This document shows, one piece after another, positions 46,790 to 61,967 of a stretch of DNA of 64,000 bases. The notes beneath the pieces were generated by a model. The model saw only the letters and a program-made list of their open reading frames with translations, made no database searches and had not been told where the DNA came from. Within the stretch, counting starts at the first letter, position 1. Every line of letters begins with the position of its first letter. Source of the stretch: Caenorhabditis elegans (lineage: Eukaryota > Nematoda > Chromadorea > Rhabditida > Rhabditidae); contig NC_003279.8 of the NCBI RefSeq assembly GCF_000002985.6, positions 4,340,001 to 4,404,000 on the forward strand, in the 5' to 3' direction. The position numbers and the translations under genes were made by a program.

Positions 46790-49700
46790 ATGGATAGTGG
46801 GAATGAAAGTAGCATTATCCAACCGCCAAACTTAAAAACCGCAGCAGAAGGAGATGTTAAAGAGTATATTGTGCAAGTGGTGACTTCTCATTTCGGATTA
46901 TCACCACGCGACCAAACAACTCTCGATGTGGAACTTACTGCTGCAACGACTTTTATCACCGATTTCATCAATGAAGCCGATAAAAATGTAATTGTGGTAG
47001 ATCGAGTTGTTGCCCGTGAGCAAGGAGATCAGCCAGCCGGAGCTGAGAGTGGAGGAGAAGAATCTGCTCCAGCTACCTTCCAAGTTCACGACGGTCTCTT
47101 CATGACGGATCGTGGTCAAGCGATGATGTTTGTGAAGCAAAGCAATGTTATTGAAGCTGAAAAGAAAATTGCAACCCAAGTTTCGGCGTTCCCGTTGAAT
47201 GGAGGAAGTGCATGGGAGCAACTTCATTTCTTGATGAGTCGTCTTCTCAACCCATATTGCAAGTCATTCATCGGACAAAGTGGAAGAGGCGAACGAGATG
47301 GTGATAAGCTTGCACCGACGGTTCAGAAGTGCTTCACTGAAGCTGAAGCCGCCTTGTTACATCTTCAGCAAAATATCGATATTCCGGAGATCAACTTGGT
47401 TGTCAATCAGCATATTTTGGATGCTATCGAGCAGGCTGGAAAGGAAAACCGTCGTGCTAAGGTAGGACTTATTTTATGTACTATTAAAGCTATAGAAGTT
47501 ACTAACAGATCGAAGATCTCGGAGATCTCGTGGAAGATGCAAACTTCTTGAATGCCCTTCAATCTGGCTGCAATCGCTGGGTAAAGGAAATTCGGAAGGT
47601 TACTCAACTGGAACGTGATCCTAGCAGTGGAACTTCCCTCCAGGAAATGACTTTCTGGCTGAACTTGGAACGTGCTCTTCTAAAAATTTCACAAAAGCGA
47701 GACGGAGAAGAGGTCACTTTGACACTTGAGGCCCTAAAGTGCGGAAAGCGTTTTCACGCAACCGTTGGATTCGACAGTGACAATGGTTTGAAGCAGAAAT
47801 TGGCGGTTGTTCAGGATTACAATACGTTGATGAAAGAATTCCCGCTGAGCGAGCTGGTCTCTGCCACAGATGTCCCCAAATTGATGCACGCTGTCGTTGG
47901 AATTTTCCTTCATCTTCGAAAATTGCGATCCACCAAATATCCACTACAACGTGCTCTTCGTCTGGTTGAAGCGATTTCTCGTGATCTCAACTCTCAGTTG
48001 CTTAAAGTGCTCTCATCATACAATTTGATGCGTACTCCAATCGCAGAATTCAATGAAATCATGTCACAGTGCCAAGCTTTGTTCAGCAAATGGGACGATG
48101 AGTACGATAAATTCATTGCTTTGCTTCGTGATATAAACAAGAAGAAGCGTGATGATCCATCAAAGTTGTCCTGGAAAGTCACAGCAGTGCACAAGCGACT
48201 CGAAACTCGACTTATGCAAATTTTGCAGTTCAGAAAGTGAGTGGTAATGCAACAGTTTCCAAGAAAAATTGAATTTATTTCAGGCAACACGAGCAATTCC
48301 GTACTGTTATCGAGCGAGTTCTTCGTCCCGTCGGAAATGGATCTAGGGAAAGAGAGCAGTTGATGATTGATTCCTCGGAAGGAGAGAAGTCACCAGATGA
48401 GCAGGTGGACATTGCATACGAATTTCTGAAGAACGTTGATTTCCTTGATGTCGACAGTCCTGCATGGGAGAATGCTTTCAAGCGCTATGAAGACCAGATT
48501 GGAGTAGTTGAGACAGCAATTACTACTAGACTGAAGAGCCAACTGGAGTCATCCAGAAATTCAAACGAAATGTTCTCCATTTTCAGTCGCTACAATGCTC
48601 TCTTCATCCGCCCTCGTATTCGTGGAGCCATCTACGAGTACCAGACTCGACTGATTAATCGTGTCAAAGAGGATATCAATGAACTTCAAGCAAGATTCAC
48701 GAAGGCACGTGGTGAGCAAGGAGTGAAAATCATGCAAACTGTTGGTCTTCCTCCGTTCTCTGCGAAAATTATGTGGATCCGTAATTATGAAAGGCAACTT
48801 CAAAGGTATATGAAGCGCGTTGAAGATGTTCTTGGAAAGCAATGGGAAAATCACGTTGATGGAAGACAGTTAAAAGCAGACGGAGACAATTTCAAAGTGA
48901 AGCTGAATACTCAACCGATGTTTGACGAATGGGTTGAGTCCGTTCAATCACAAAATTGGACGCTGCCCAACAAGATATTGACAGTCGATAGAGTCCAGGT
49001 GGACGGCAGAATGCAACTTCAACTCAAAATCAACTATCATAGTGATAGTTCAGTTCTGTACAAGGAAGTATCCCATCTGAAATCAATGGGATTCCGTGTT
49101 CCTCTAAAGATAGTCAACTGGGCTCATCAAGCCAATCAGATGCGTCCATCAGCTACTTCCCTTATTGAAGCTGCACGTACATTTGCTTCTGTGAATGCTG
49201 CGCTGGCATCCGTACAAGGAGTTGACTCATTGCTTGCAAGTTACAAAAAGGATATTCAAAATCAGTTGATTGAAGGTTTGTTTTTTATAATTTATTTAAA
49301 AATATCCACATAATCTTTTTGAAAAAATGTTTAGAAATCTTTAGAAAATATAGTAAAAGAAATACAATACATTCCATGCTGATTCGCGGAACCTGGTAAC
49401 TGTCGGCCGCCATATTTTTTAAGAGTGAAACTGGACCAATTGCCACTTTCTTCAGACGACTATTTGAAAAAGATTTTACATGGATTTTTGAACCGGAACC
49501 CCAATTTTTGTAGTCTTAAAATAGAAGGATTTTTTAAAACAGATAATAGTATTTATTATTTTCTCAATTTTGATCTGTGACCGTTGTCAAAAACTAATCT
49601 GCCTTAATTCTACATTCACGAATACATCAAAGAACGCAATAAAATGTTATGCACCTAATTATTTCAAAAATTATATGAAACAATTTTCAGGAGCAACTCT

Positions 49701-52700
49701 CGGATGGGACTCTTACAAGGTTGATCAGTATCAACTGAAGTTGGCTGAAACTGTGAATACGTATCAAGAGAGATGTGAAGAGCTGCTCAACGTTGTTCGA
49801 ATTGTCAACGCCGATTTGAATGTTCTCAAGTCATGCCGTTACGATAAGGAAACCATCGAAAACTTGTTAACTTCGATCCAAAAAGGAGTTGATCAACTTT
49901 CTCTGGGAAATTATTCGAATCTGGCTCAATGGGTTAACACTCTCGACCGTCAAATTGAAACTATTCTCGCTCGCCGTGTGGAAGATGCAATCCGTGTTTG
50001 GACTTTGGTTTTCTCTCAATCAGAAGAAGTCGAAGAGCTGCGTGAACGTCAAGTGGTCCTTCCAACTGTCAAGAACGTTGTCGTCGATTTGTGTATGACT
50101 GCACAAACCTTGTACATTAGTCCAAGCACTCGTGAAACTCGTGAGAAGATTCTTGAACAATTGTACGAATGGCACAGTGTCTGTACTGCACAAATGAGAA
50201 TCAGTGGAAAGAGATTCCAGATGGTTATGAATGAAGAAATTGAACCGGAAACATATCACAATATCCTCAATGTGATGCCTGAAGGGCAAGCTTGTCTTGA
50301 AAAAGCATATGATTGTGTCAATGGAATCATGTCTGATCTTGAAGAATATCTTAGTGAATGGCTCAGTTATCAATCTCTCTGGGTACTTCAAGCTGAGCAA
50401 CTATTTGAAATGTTGGGAACATCGCTTTCAAAATGGATGAAGACTTTGATGGAAATTCGCAAAGGACGTCTTGTTTTCGATACTCAAGATACTCGCAAAG
50501 TGATTTTCCCCGTCTCTGTAGAATACGGAAAAGCACAACAGAAAATCCTCTTCAAGTACGATTACTGGCATAAGGAAATGCTTGTCAAGTTCGGAGCAGT
50601 CGTTGGCGATGAGATGCAGAAGTTTTTCAATTCTGTGTCCAAATGGAGAAATGTCTTGGAAACACAATCAGTGGATGGTGGATCAACTTCTGATACTATT
50701 GGCCTCATTTCGTTCGTTCAGTCATTGAAGAAACAAACCAAATCTGGACAAGATGCTGTGGATTTGTACCGATCCTCCCAACGTCTTCTAAATCAACAAC
50801 GTTATCAGTTTCCTGCCCAATGGCTTTATTCAGAGAATGTTGAAGGAGAATGGTCTGCATTCACTGAAATTCTCAGTCTTCGAGATGCCTCGATCCAGAC
50901 ACAAATGATGAATCTGCAAACCAAGTTCGCGCAAGAAGATGAGCTTGTCGAGAAACGAACCGTTGAAACACTGACTGAATGGAACAAGAGCAAGCCCGTT
51001 GAGGGAGCACAGCGACCACAAGAGGCCTTGAATGTCATCACTGCATTCGAAGCGAAGTTGAACAAATTGACCGAAGAGCGGAACAAAATGAGAAAAGCAA
51101 GAGTGGCTTTGGATCTTTCTGATAGCGCTCATGCTCCTTCAGAAGGTGATAAGCTTACTGTAGCTACTGAAGAATTGGCAGCTATGAAAGATGTGTGGAA
51201 GGCGTTGCAGCCAGTATACACTGGAATAGACGAAGCAAAAGAGAAGACGTGGCTCTCTGTTCAACCTCGCAAGATTCGTCAGTCGCTTGATGAGTTAATG
51301 AACCAATTGAAGCAGCTTCCGGTGAAATGCAGAACTTACAAGAGTTATGAACATGTCAAGCAGATGCTTCATACATACGGAAAGATGAATATGTTGGTTG
51401 CGGAGCTGAAGTCAGAAGCACTGAAAGAGCGCCATTGGCACCAAATGATGAAAGAAATGCGAGTAAATTGGAATCTTTCCGACCTCACTCTCGGACAAGG
51501 TATAGTGAATAACTTTTATTCATTCGATTTTTTAATTTATTTATTTTTCAGTTTGGGATGCTGACATCCTGCGACATGAACATACGATCAAAAAGATTCT
51601 TCTCGTTGCTCAAGGAGAAATGGCTTTGGAAGAATTCTTGAGGGAGATGCGTGAATACTGGCAAAACTATGAAGTTGAATTGGTGAACTATCAAAATAAG
51701 ACACGTTTGATCAAAGGATGGGATGATCTATTCAATAAGCTCAAGGAACATCAGAACTCCCTGTCTGCTATGAAACTCTCTCCATATTACAAACAATTCG
51801 AGGAAAGTGCTCAATCTTGGGATGAGAAGCTGAACAAAATAAATGCAATGTTCGATGTGTGGATTGATGTTCAACGTAGATGGGTGTATCTCGAAGGATT
51901 GTTCTCTGGATCCGCGGAAATTTCCACTTTGCTTCCATTTGAGAGTTCCCGTTTTGCAACCATTACCACGGATGTGCTCGCTTTGATGAAGAAAGTTGCC
52001 GCATCTCCACGAATTCTGGATGTTGTGAACATGCAAGGAGCTCAGCGGCTTCTCGAAAGACTCGCTGATATGCTGGCTAAAATTCAGAAAGCATTGGGAG
52101 AGTATTTGGAGAGAGAACGTTCTTCATTCCCTCGTTTTTACTTTGTTGGAGATGAGGATTTGCTCGAAATCATGGGTAACAGCAAGGATATCACGAGAAT
52201 TCAGAAGCATTTGAAGAAGATGTTTGCCGGAATTACTGCAATTGATATTAACGAAGAGGACAGATCGGTATTTTTGTTTTGTTTTTGGTATATTTTATAA
52301 ATTTATTGATTTCAGATCACAGCTTTCCATTCGAGAGAAGGTGAGAAGGTCGACCTGGTGAAGATCGTTTCAACAAAAGATGTTCGCATTAACGATTGGC
52401 TGCAAGCGCTTGAAGCAGAGATGAAGCACACATTGGCTCGTCAGCTCGCTGCCTCGTTGACTCACTTCTCAAAAATGAACATTCAAACGATGACCACCGA
52501 CGACTACGTGGAATGGTTGGACAAGTTCCCAGCTCAAGTGATCACGTTGACTGCTGAAATTTGGTGGTGCGATGAAATGGAGAAGACACTGGCTGATGGG
52601 AAGGGAGCCGAAAACGTCGAGCAAGCAGTTGTCAAGACACTTGAATTGCTGGCTGATAGTGTTCTCAAGGAACAACCTCCAATTCGAAGAAAGAAAATGG

Positions 52701-55700
52701 AAGCATTGGTGAGTTTCTTGAATTTTTAATATGATACTGAATTATTTGCTAAATTTATTTTAATTATGAATCTTATTTAAACAACAAATTTTCAGATCAC
52801 AGAACTTGTTCACAAGCGTGACACCTGCCGTAAACTAGTGTCAATGAAGATTCGAGCTGCCAACGATTTCGGATGGCTCCAGTGCATGCGTTTCTACTTT
52901 GATCCGAAACAAGTTGATCCTGTTCGTTGCTGTGTAGTGAAGATGGCGAATTCGCAGTTCTTCTATGGATTCGAGTATCTTGGAATTCAAGAACGTCTTG
53001 TTCGCACCCCACTCACCGATCGATGCTATTTAACAATGACTCAAGCATTGCATTCTCGTCTCGGAGGATCTCCATTCGGACCTGCTGGAACCGGTAAAAC
53101 TGAATCTGTGAAAGCCCTTGGACATCAACTTGGTCGTTTTGTTTTGGTATTCAATTGTGACGAAACTTTCGATTTCCAAGCCATGGGGCGTATTTTGGTC
53201 GGATTGTGCCAAGTTGGTGCATGGGGTTGCTTCGATGAGTTCAATCGTTTGGAAGAACGTATGCTGTCGGCTGTCTCACAACAAATTCAAACAATCCAAG
53301 AAGCCGTACGTGCTGGTGGTGATATGAGTGTGGATCTTGTTGGAAAACGTCTCAATGTCAATTCAAATATTGGAATCTTCATCACAATGAATCCAGGATA
53401 TTCAGGACGTTCCAACTTACCAGATAATTTGAAGCAACTCTTCAGAAGTTTGGCAATGACACAACCAGATCGACAGCTTATTGCTCAAGTGATGCTCTTC
53501 TCTCAAGGATTCCGAACTGCAGAGACTCTGGCAAACAAGATTGTTCCGTTGTTCATTCTTTGCAAGGAACAACTTTCGGATCAATGTCACTACGACTTCG
53601 GTCTTCGTGCTCTCAAGTATGTGCTTGTATCTGCTGGTAACATTAAGCGTGACAAGTTGGATAAAATGGGCTCAGCAGCTTTGGAAGATGTTGCCGAGCA
53701 ACAAATGCTCATTCAATCAGTCTGTGAAACTCTCGTGCCAAAACTTGTAAATGAAGATATTGCCTTGTTGTTCTCTCTTCTTTCGGATGTGTTCCCAGGA
53801 ATTCATTATACTGCAAACCAGATGAGAGAGTAAGTTTTTTTCTTCAAACTATTCAATTATATTTATTCCTTACTTTCAGACTTCGCCAACAACTCTCTAC
53901 TGTTTGTGATGAGCACTTATTGATCTATTCTGATGTTCAAGGAGAAATGGGATCCATGTGGCTTGACAAAGTTCTTCAACTCTACCAAATCACGAATCTC
54001 AATCATGGCCTCATGTTGGTTGGATCCAGTGGTTCCGGAAAAACTATGGCATGGAAGGTTCTTCTCAAGGCGCTTGAAAGATGGGAGAACGTTGAAGGAG
54101 TTGCTCATGTGATTGATGCGAAGGCGATGAGCAAAGATTCGTTGTACGGAGTTATGGATCCAAATACTCGTGAATGGACCGACGGATTATTCACGTCAGT
54201 TATTCGTAAGATCATCGATAATGTTCGTGGAGAAGCTGATCGTCGTCAATGGATTATCTTTGATGGAGATGTGGATCCTGAATGGGTTGAGAATTTGAAC
54301 TCCGTCTTGGATGACAACAAGCTGTTGACATTGCCGAACGGAGAGCGTCTTTCGATTCCTCCAAATGTCAGAATTATCTTCGAAGTTGCTGACTTGAAAT
54401 ATGCTACACTTGCCACAGTGTCTCGTTGCGGAATGGTTTGGTTCAGTGAAGAAGTTGTCACCTCGGAAATGCTATTCGAAAGATATCTTTCAATTATTCG
54501 TCGTGTTCCACTCGATTCCGATTCTGCTATCAGTTTTTCGTCGTCAAGCGCTCCAGTCAATCTGATTGGTGAAGATGCGAAACCAACACGTTCAATCGAA
54601 ATCCAAAGAACTGCTGCTCTTGCTCTCCAAACACACTTCTCACCCGATGGAATTGTTCCTGGATCTTTGAAATATGCAGTTTCTGAACTCGAACATATCA
54701 TGCCTCCGACACCACAACGTCTTCTCTCATCCTTCTTCTCCATGATGTCATATTCGATCAGAAAAATCGTGTCTCATGACGAAGGATTAATTGATGACTC
54801 TGTGGAGATTGATCAAATTCAAAGTTTTGTTCTTCGATCAATGCTCACCAACTTGGTATGGGCGTTCAGTGGTGATGGAAAGTGGAAGTCAAGAGAAATG
54901 ATGAGCGATTTCATTCGACAAGCAACTACTATATCTTTGCCTCCAAATCAGCAGGTAACTTTGATTTTTTTTAGATAAGAAAAACGATATTTTTGTGAAA
55001 TTTGAAGTTTAAGCCATTTTCTATTATAATATTTATAAATTAAATTAAATACTGTTTTAGATTTTTTTTTTGAAGCAAAATCCCCATTCTTTACTACTTC
55101 ACCTGTATTTCAGAATTTTTGAAATTCTAAATTTATGGTAAACTTTTCAGGCTTGTCTCATTGATTACGAAGTTCAACTCAGCGGAGACTGGCAACCATG
55201 GCTGTCGAAGGTTCCAACTATGGAAATTGAATCTCATCGTGTAGCAGCTGCAGATCTCGTTGTTCCAACTATTGATACTGTCCGTCACGAAATGCTTCTC
55301 GCCGCATGGCTGGCTGAACACAAACCATTGGTTCTGTGTGGTCCTCCGGGATCTGGTAAAACTATGACTCTTCTCGCTGCACTTCGATCACAACAAGAGA
55401 TGGAAGTGGTCAATGTCAATTTCTCATCATCGACAACTCCAGAACTACTTCTTCGCACTTTCGATCATTATTGTGAATACAGGTGGGATATTTATAATTT
55501 TTTATTTATTTAGTTTCATCAATAACTTTTTCAATAATTCATTATGGTTTCTTTCAGAAGAACACCAAATGGAGTTGTACTTGCTCCAGTTCAACTGTCA
55601 CAGTGGCTTGTTATTTTCTGTGATGAGATCAACTTGCCAGCTCCAGATAAATATGGAACTCAGAGAGTTATCAGTTTCCTTCGCCAATTGGTCGAGTTGA

Positions 55701-58700
55701 ATGGATTCTACCGTACATCGGATCACAGTTGGGTGTCCCTCGAACGAATTCAATTTGTCGGAGCTTGTAATCCACCTACTGATCCTGGTCGTCATCCAAT
55801 GACTTCTCGTTTCCTGAGACACGTTCCAATTGTTTATGTCGATTATCCTGGACAAACTTCGTTGCAACAAATCTACGGAACATTCAATCGTGCAATGTTG
55901 AAGATGACACCAGCTGTGCGAGGATTGGCAGATCAGTTGACTAATGCGATGGTTGATGTATATCTTGCCAGTCAAGAACATTTCACTCAAGACGATCAAC
56001 CACATTATGTATATTCTCCAAGAGAATTGACTCGATGGGTTCGTGGTATTTCTGAAGCAATTACACCATTGGAATCGTTGTCTGCTGAACAGTTGGTTCG
56101 ATTATGGGCTCATGAAGCTATTCGTCTATTCCAAGATAGATTAGTAACTGAAGAAGAACGTGAATGGACTGATAAGTTGGTCGATACTACAGCCGAGAGA
56201 TACTTTGGAAACGCTTGTCGTCTGGACGAGGCTCTCAAGAGACCATTGCTCTATTCATGTTGGTTATCCCGTAACTACGTTCCAGTTACTCGCGAGGAAC
56301 TCCAAGACTACGTGTCAGCAAGACTCAAAGGATTCTACGAAGAGGAGCTCGATGTCAAATTGGTTCTTTTCGATCAAATGTTGGATCATGTTCTCCGTAT
56401 CGACAGAATTTATCGTCAATCTCAAGGTCACTTGCTTCTCATCGGAACTGCTGGAGCTGGAAAAACGACACTTTCAAGATTCGTCGCTTGGCTCAATGGA
56501 TTGAGTGTATTCCAATTGAAGGTTCACTCCAAATATACTGCTGCTGATTTTGATGAAGATATGAGAACAGTTTTGAGAAGAGCCGGTTGTCGTAATGAGA
56601 AGCTTTGTTTCATTATGGATGAATCAAATATGTTGGATACTGGATTCCTCGAAAGATTGAATACATTGCTGGCTAACGGAGAAGTTCCAGGATTGTTTGA
56701 AGGAGATGAACATACCACACTCATGACTCAAATCAAGGAAGGAGCTCAACGACAAGGACTGATTCTTGACAGTCACGATGAATTGTACAAATGGTTCACT
56801 CAACAAGTTATGCGAAATCTTCACGTTGTATTCACCATGAATCCATCTGGAAGTGGACTTCGTGAGCGTGCTTCAACATCGCCGGCCTTGTTCAACAGAT
56901 GTGTTCTCAATTGGTTTGGAGATTGGAGTGAGAATGCTCTTTATCAAGTTGGATCGGAGCTCACCAGAACAATGGATCTCGATAGAACCGATTATGAAGG
57001 ATCAGTTCGTTTGACACCATCTTGTGAGTTGGTTCCTTCACAGCCCACATATCGTGATGCAGTGGTCAACACATTATGCCTTGTGCACAAGACAGTACAG
57101 AAGTTCAATGAGATGGAGACGAAGAAGGGACATCGCGTGATGGCATGCACTCCACGGCACTTCCTCGACTTTATCAAGCAATTCATGTCACTGTTCCACG
57201 AGAAACGATCTGATCTTGAAGAGGAAAAGATTCACTTGAACATCGGTTTGAACAAGATCAGTGAAACTGAAGAGCAAGTGAAAGAGCTACAGAAGAGTCT
57301 GAAATTGAAGAGTAATGAACTCCAGGAGAAGAAGGAAGCAGCCAACTTGAAGTTGAAGGAGATGTTGGGTGATCAACAGAAGGCTGAAGAAGAGAAGAAG
57401 TTCTCGGAGCAATTGCAGAAGGAGCTCGCAGAGCAGCTGAAGCAAATGGCCGAGAAGAAGACATTCGTGGAGAATGATTTGGCACAAGTCGAGCCTGCTG
57501 TAGCGGAGGCTCAGACAGCCGTGCAAGGAATTAAGAAGAGCCAGTTGGTTGAAGTTAAATCTATGTCGAGTCCACCAGTAACTGTGAAGCTGACTTTGGA
57601 AGCAATCTGTATTCTGCTTGGAGAAAATGTTGGAACCGATTGGAAGGCGATTCGTCAAGTTATGATGAAAGACGATTTCATGACAAGGATCCTTCAATTT
57701 GATACAGAATTATTGACACCTGAAATTCTGAAACAGATGGAGAAATACATTCAAAATCCGGATTGGGAATTCGATAAGGTCAATCGTGCGTCTGTTGCTT
57801 GCGGTCCTATGGTGAAATGGGCACGTGCTCAGTTGCTCTACTCGACAATGCTTCATAAAGTTGAACCTTTGAGAAATGAACTGAAGAGATTGGAACAGGA
57901 AGCTGCAAAGAAGACCCAGGAAGGAAAGGTTGTAGATGTGAGAATAACTGAATTGGAAGAATCCATCGGAAAATACAAAGAAGAATATGCTCAACTCATC
58001 GGTCAAGCTGAAAACATCAAACAAGATTTGCTTTCTGTTCAAGAAAAAGTCAATCGTTCAACAGAGCTTCTATCGTCTCTCAGATCAGAACGTGATCGTT
58101 GGTCAAGTGGAAGCGCTGGTTTCTCTCAACAAATGGATTCTTTGGTTGGAGATGCACTTCTTTCTTCTGCATTCCTTGCTTATGCTGGATACTATGATCA
58201 GATGCTTCGTGATGAAATCTTCCATAAATGGTTCAATCATGTCGTTAATGCCGGACTTCACTTCCGTCACGATTTGGCTCGAATTGAATACCTCTCAACT
58301 GTTGATGATCGTCTGCAATGGCAGCTCAATTCTCTTCCAGTTGATGATCTTTGCACTGAAAATGCTATCATGCTGCACCGTTTCAATCGTTATCCGCTTA
58401 TCATCGATCCATCTGGACAAGCCGTTGAATACATTATGAAGCAGTTTGCTGGAAAGAATATTCAGAAAACATCGTTCCTCGACGAGTCATTCCGCAAGAA
58501 CTTGGAATCGGCTCTTCGTTTCGGAAATTCGCTGCTCGTTCAAGATGTTGAAGCATATGATCCAATTCTCAATCCAGTGCTTAATCGTGAAGTCAAGAGA
58601 GCTGGTGGACGTGTGCTTATCACAATCGGAGATCAAGATATCGATTTGTCACCTTCATTCCAGATCTTTATGATCACTCGTGATTCAACTGTTGAATTCT

Positions 58701-61700
58701 CTCCAGATATTTGCTCACGTGTCACATTCGTCAATTTCACTGTTACATCATCATCCCTGGCCAGTCAATGTCTGAATCAAGTGCTTCGAAGTGAAAGACC
58801 AGATGTGGACAAGAAGAGAAACGATCTTCTGAAACTTCAAGGAGAATTTGCAGTTCGTCTTCGCCATCTCGAAAAAGCCCTATTGGCTGCTTTGAATGAA
58901 AGCAAAGGAAAGATTCTTGATGATAATTCGGTTATTGAAACTCTCGAAAAACTGAAGAATGAGGCCGCAGAAGTTGCTCAAAAGTCAGCTGAGACTGACA
59001 AAGTTATGGCAGAAGTTGATGCTGTGTCCGCTCAATACCAACGACTCTCAACAGCTTGTTCTCACATTTATCACACTCTACAACAGCTCAATGAGATTCA
59101 CTTCTTGTACCATTACTCGTTGGACTTCCTCGTGGAGATCTTTACACATGTTCTCAAGACTCCAGAGCTATCCTCTACGACTGACTATGCGAAGAGACTG
59201 AGAATCATCACAACTAGTTTGTTCCAAGTATGAACTTCAATTTTTTGGTTTCAAAATCTAAATCAATGTTTTTTAGACTGTATTCCGTCGAGTTTCGCGT
59301 GGAATGTTGCACACCGACAAAGTCCTTCTGGCTCTTCTTCTCATGAGAATTCATATCCGCTCCAATCCATCTGCTCCTGCATATGAGCAACATTTCGATC
59401 TTCTTTTGGGAAGATCAGACTTTGTCGCCAAGAATGGTAAGGTTTTCATTACTTTAACTTTCATCATAATATTCAATTTTTAGACGAAGCTGACAGTACA
59501 ATTCCAGGAGGACTTGACTTCCTTACCGTTGAGAACAAGAAGTCAATTGCCAAGGCACGAAAAGTTGTCGGATTCGAAAACGTATTCGCCCATCTTCAAC
59601 ACAATTCCGCAGCTGTGACTTCCTGGTTAACCAACGATAATCCCGAATCAAATGTTCCAGTTGTTTGGGATGATGCTGATGGAAAACTCTCGCCTCTGTG
59701 CATTGCAATGAATTCATTGATCGTTGTTCATGCTCTTCGTCCGGATAGACTGATGGCTTCAGCTCATCGCGTTGTTTCGACCGCTTTCGATGATCACTTT
59801 ATGCAGCAAGACAAGGTGGTTGACATTCTGTCAATTGTGGATAATGAGGTTTCTCCGTCCGAACCAGTTCTTCTGTGCTCAGCTACAGGATACGATGCAT
59901 CCGGAAAGATTGAGGATCTGGCTGTAGAGACCAATCGTCAGTTAACTTCAATTGCCATAGGATCAGCCGAAGGATTCAATCAAGCCGATTCTGCTCTGGG
60001 TACAGCCACGAAATCTGGTCGCTGGGTTCTTCTGAAAAACGTCCACTTGGCTCCAAGCTGGTTGGCACAATTGGAAAAGAGATTGCATTCGATGAAGCCT
60101 CATGCTCAATTCCGACTCTTCTTGACCGCTGAAATTCATCCAAAACTTCCATCTTCAATTCTCAGAGCTTCTCGTGTAGTTGTTTTCGAACCAGCAACCG
60201 GTCTGAAAGCCAACCTGCTTCGTTCTCTGTCAAGTATTCCACCTCAGAGACTCACAAAGGCACCAACCGAACGAAGCAGATTGTATTTGCTTGTGTGCTG
60301 GCTTCATGCTCTTGTTCAAGAACGACTCAGGTATTTTATATCTTTCCTCGTAAAGCTTTAACATAGAAAATTTCAGATACACTCCACTTGGATGGTCGAC
60401 GGCTTACGAGTTCTCTGATGCTGATCTTCGTGTCGCATGTGATACTCTTGATGCCGCTGTAGATGCTGTTGCTCAAGGAAGACCAAATGTTGAACCGGAA
60501 CGTCTTCCATGGACAACTCTTCGTACTCTTCTCAGTCAGTGTATCTACGGAGGAAAGATTGACAATCAATTCGATCAAGTACTTCTTGATTGCGTTCTCG
60601 AAAATCTTTTTACTGCGAAGAGCTTCGAACAAGATCATGTGCTTATTCCGAAATACGATGGAGATGATTCTCTTTTCACTCCGAACATGTCGAAGAAGGA
60701 TCAGATGATCGGATGGGTTGAAGAGCTGAAGAATGAGCAGCTGCCAGCTTGGCTTGGGCTACCAAACAATGCTGAGAAAGTTTTGCTCACGAAGAGAGGA
60801 GAATCCATGCTCAGAAACATGTTGAAGGTGACAGATGAAGAGCTGGCATTCAATGAAGACGGAAAGGAAGAGGTGAAACCACAATGGATGGCTCAACTCG
60901 GAGAACTTGCCAAACAATGGCTTCAACTTCTCCCGAAGGAGATTGTTAAGATGCGTCGCACCGTCGAGAACATCAAGGATCCATTGTTCAGATTCTTCGA
61001 AAGAGAAGTCAATCTTGGATCACAACTCCTCAAGGATATTCGTCGTGATTTGAACGAAATTTCCGCTGTCTGCCGAGCCGAAAAGAAACAAAACAATGAG
61101 ACACGTGCACTGGCTGCCAGTCTACAGAAGGGAGAAGTTCCAACAGGATGGAAGAGATACACTGTTCCACGAGAAGTTACTGTGATGGATTGGATGACTG
61201 ATCTCAACGAACGACTGAAACAACTGATTCGTATCGGAGGAGCTGATAACTTGAAGGTAAATTATATTTTCTAGAAAATTGTGAACAATTAGTATTAATT
61301 TTCAGCGTGAAACTTTCTGGCTTGGAGGAACTTTCTCACCAGAAGCCTACATCACTGCCACTCGCCAACAAGTTGCTCAGGCCAACACTTGGTCTCTCGA
61401 ACAGCTCAATCTTCACATTCACATTGGACGAACTGATAGTACAGATGTGTTCCGTATTTCGGGAATTGATATTCGTGGAGCAAAATCAGTCGGCGGAAAT
61501 AAACTTGAACTGTGCGAGCTTGTCAAATCCGAATGTGACATTGTCGAGTTCAGTTGGAAGCAGGTAAATATTTCTGAATAATTATTTCGTTGATTCATTG
61601 AACATTGTTTTCAGGATGTTGCTGATGGAACACGTCTGCCACTGTATCTCTATGGTGATCGCCGTCAACTGATTTCACCACTCGCATTCCATCTTTCTTC

Positions 61701-61755
61701 TGCAACAGTGTTCTACCAACGAGGAGTTGCATTGGTTGCCAACTCAACTCTCTAA
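46790..61755 (+). CDS. dhc-1: Cytoplasmic dynein 1 heavy chain
   Basis: Fifteen exons: 46790-47461, 47509-48236, 48284-49275, 49691-51499, 51552-52267, 52316-52708, 52796-53829, 53880-54954, 55151-55482, 55558-59227, 59277-59436, 59484-60330, 60377-61256, 61306-61563 and 61615-61755. They sum to 4568 codons plus stop. The protein is the minus-end microtubule motor used in mitosis, nuclear migration and cargo transport. The tail takes up about the first third. P-loops of the ring: AAA1 GPAGTGKTE at about residue 1865 (main ATPase site), AAA2 GSSGSGKT at about 2163, AAA3 GPPGSGKT at about 2537 and AAA4 GTAGAGKT at about 2880. The antiparallel stalk coils lie at roughly 3130-3250 and 3340-3430, with the microtubule-binding tip between them. 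AAA5, AAA6 and the C-terminal domain follow ([29 protein letters not shown]). Introns are 45-60 bp except three longer ones (49276-49690, 54955-55150 and 52709-52795). Confidence 0.97.
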
Positions 61756-61887
61756 TCGTCTCCGTTCCTTTATTGTAATTTATTTTCTCTTTAATTTATG
61801 TTTAAACCCCTTCCTAATTTAATTTCTAGATCGTTTCAAATCCCATCATTTTTCAATCGCTGAACTTCCCAGATCCCAATTTTTCTC

Positions 61888-61893
61888 AATAAA
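61888..61893 (+). terminator. Poly(A) signal AATAAA for dhc-1
   Basis: Hexamer 133 bases after the dhc-1 stop and before the protease gene. Confidence 0.7.
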
Positions 61894-61967
61894 CCGAGTA
61901 TTTATTTAAAGAAAAAAAAGTCGCGTAATTCTATCATTCAATTTATAAGAAACCATTTCTAAATTCA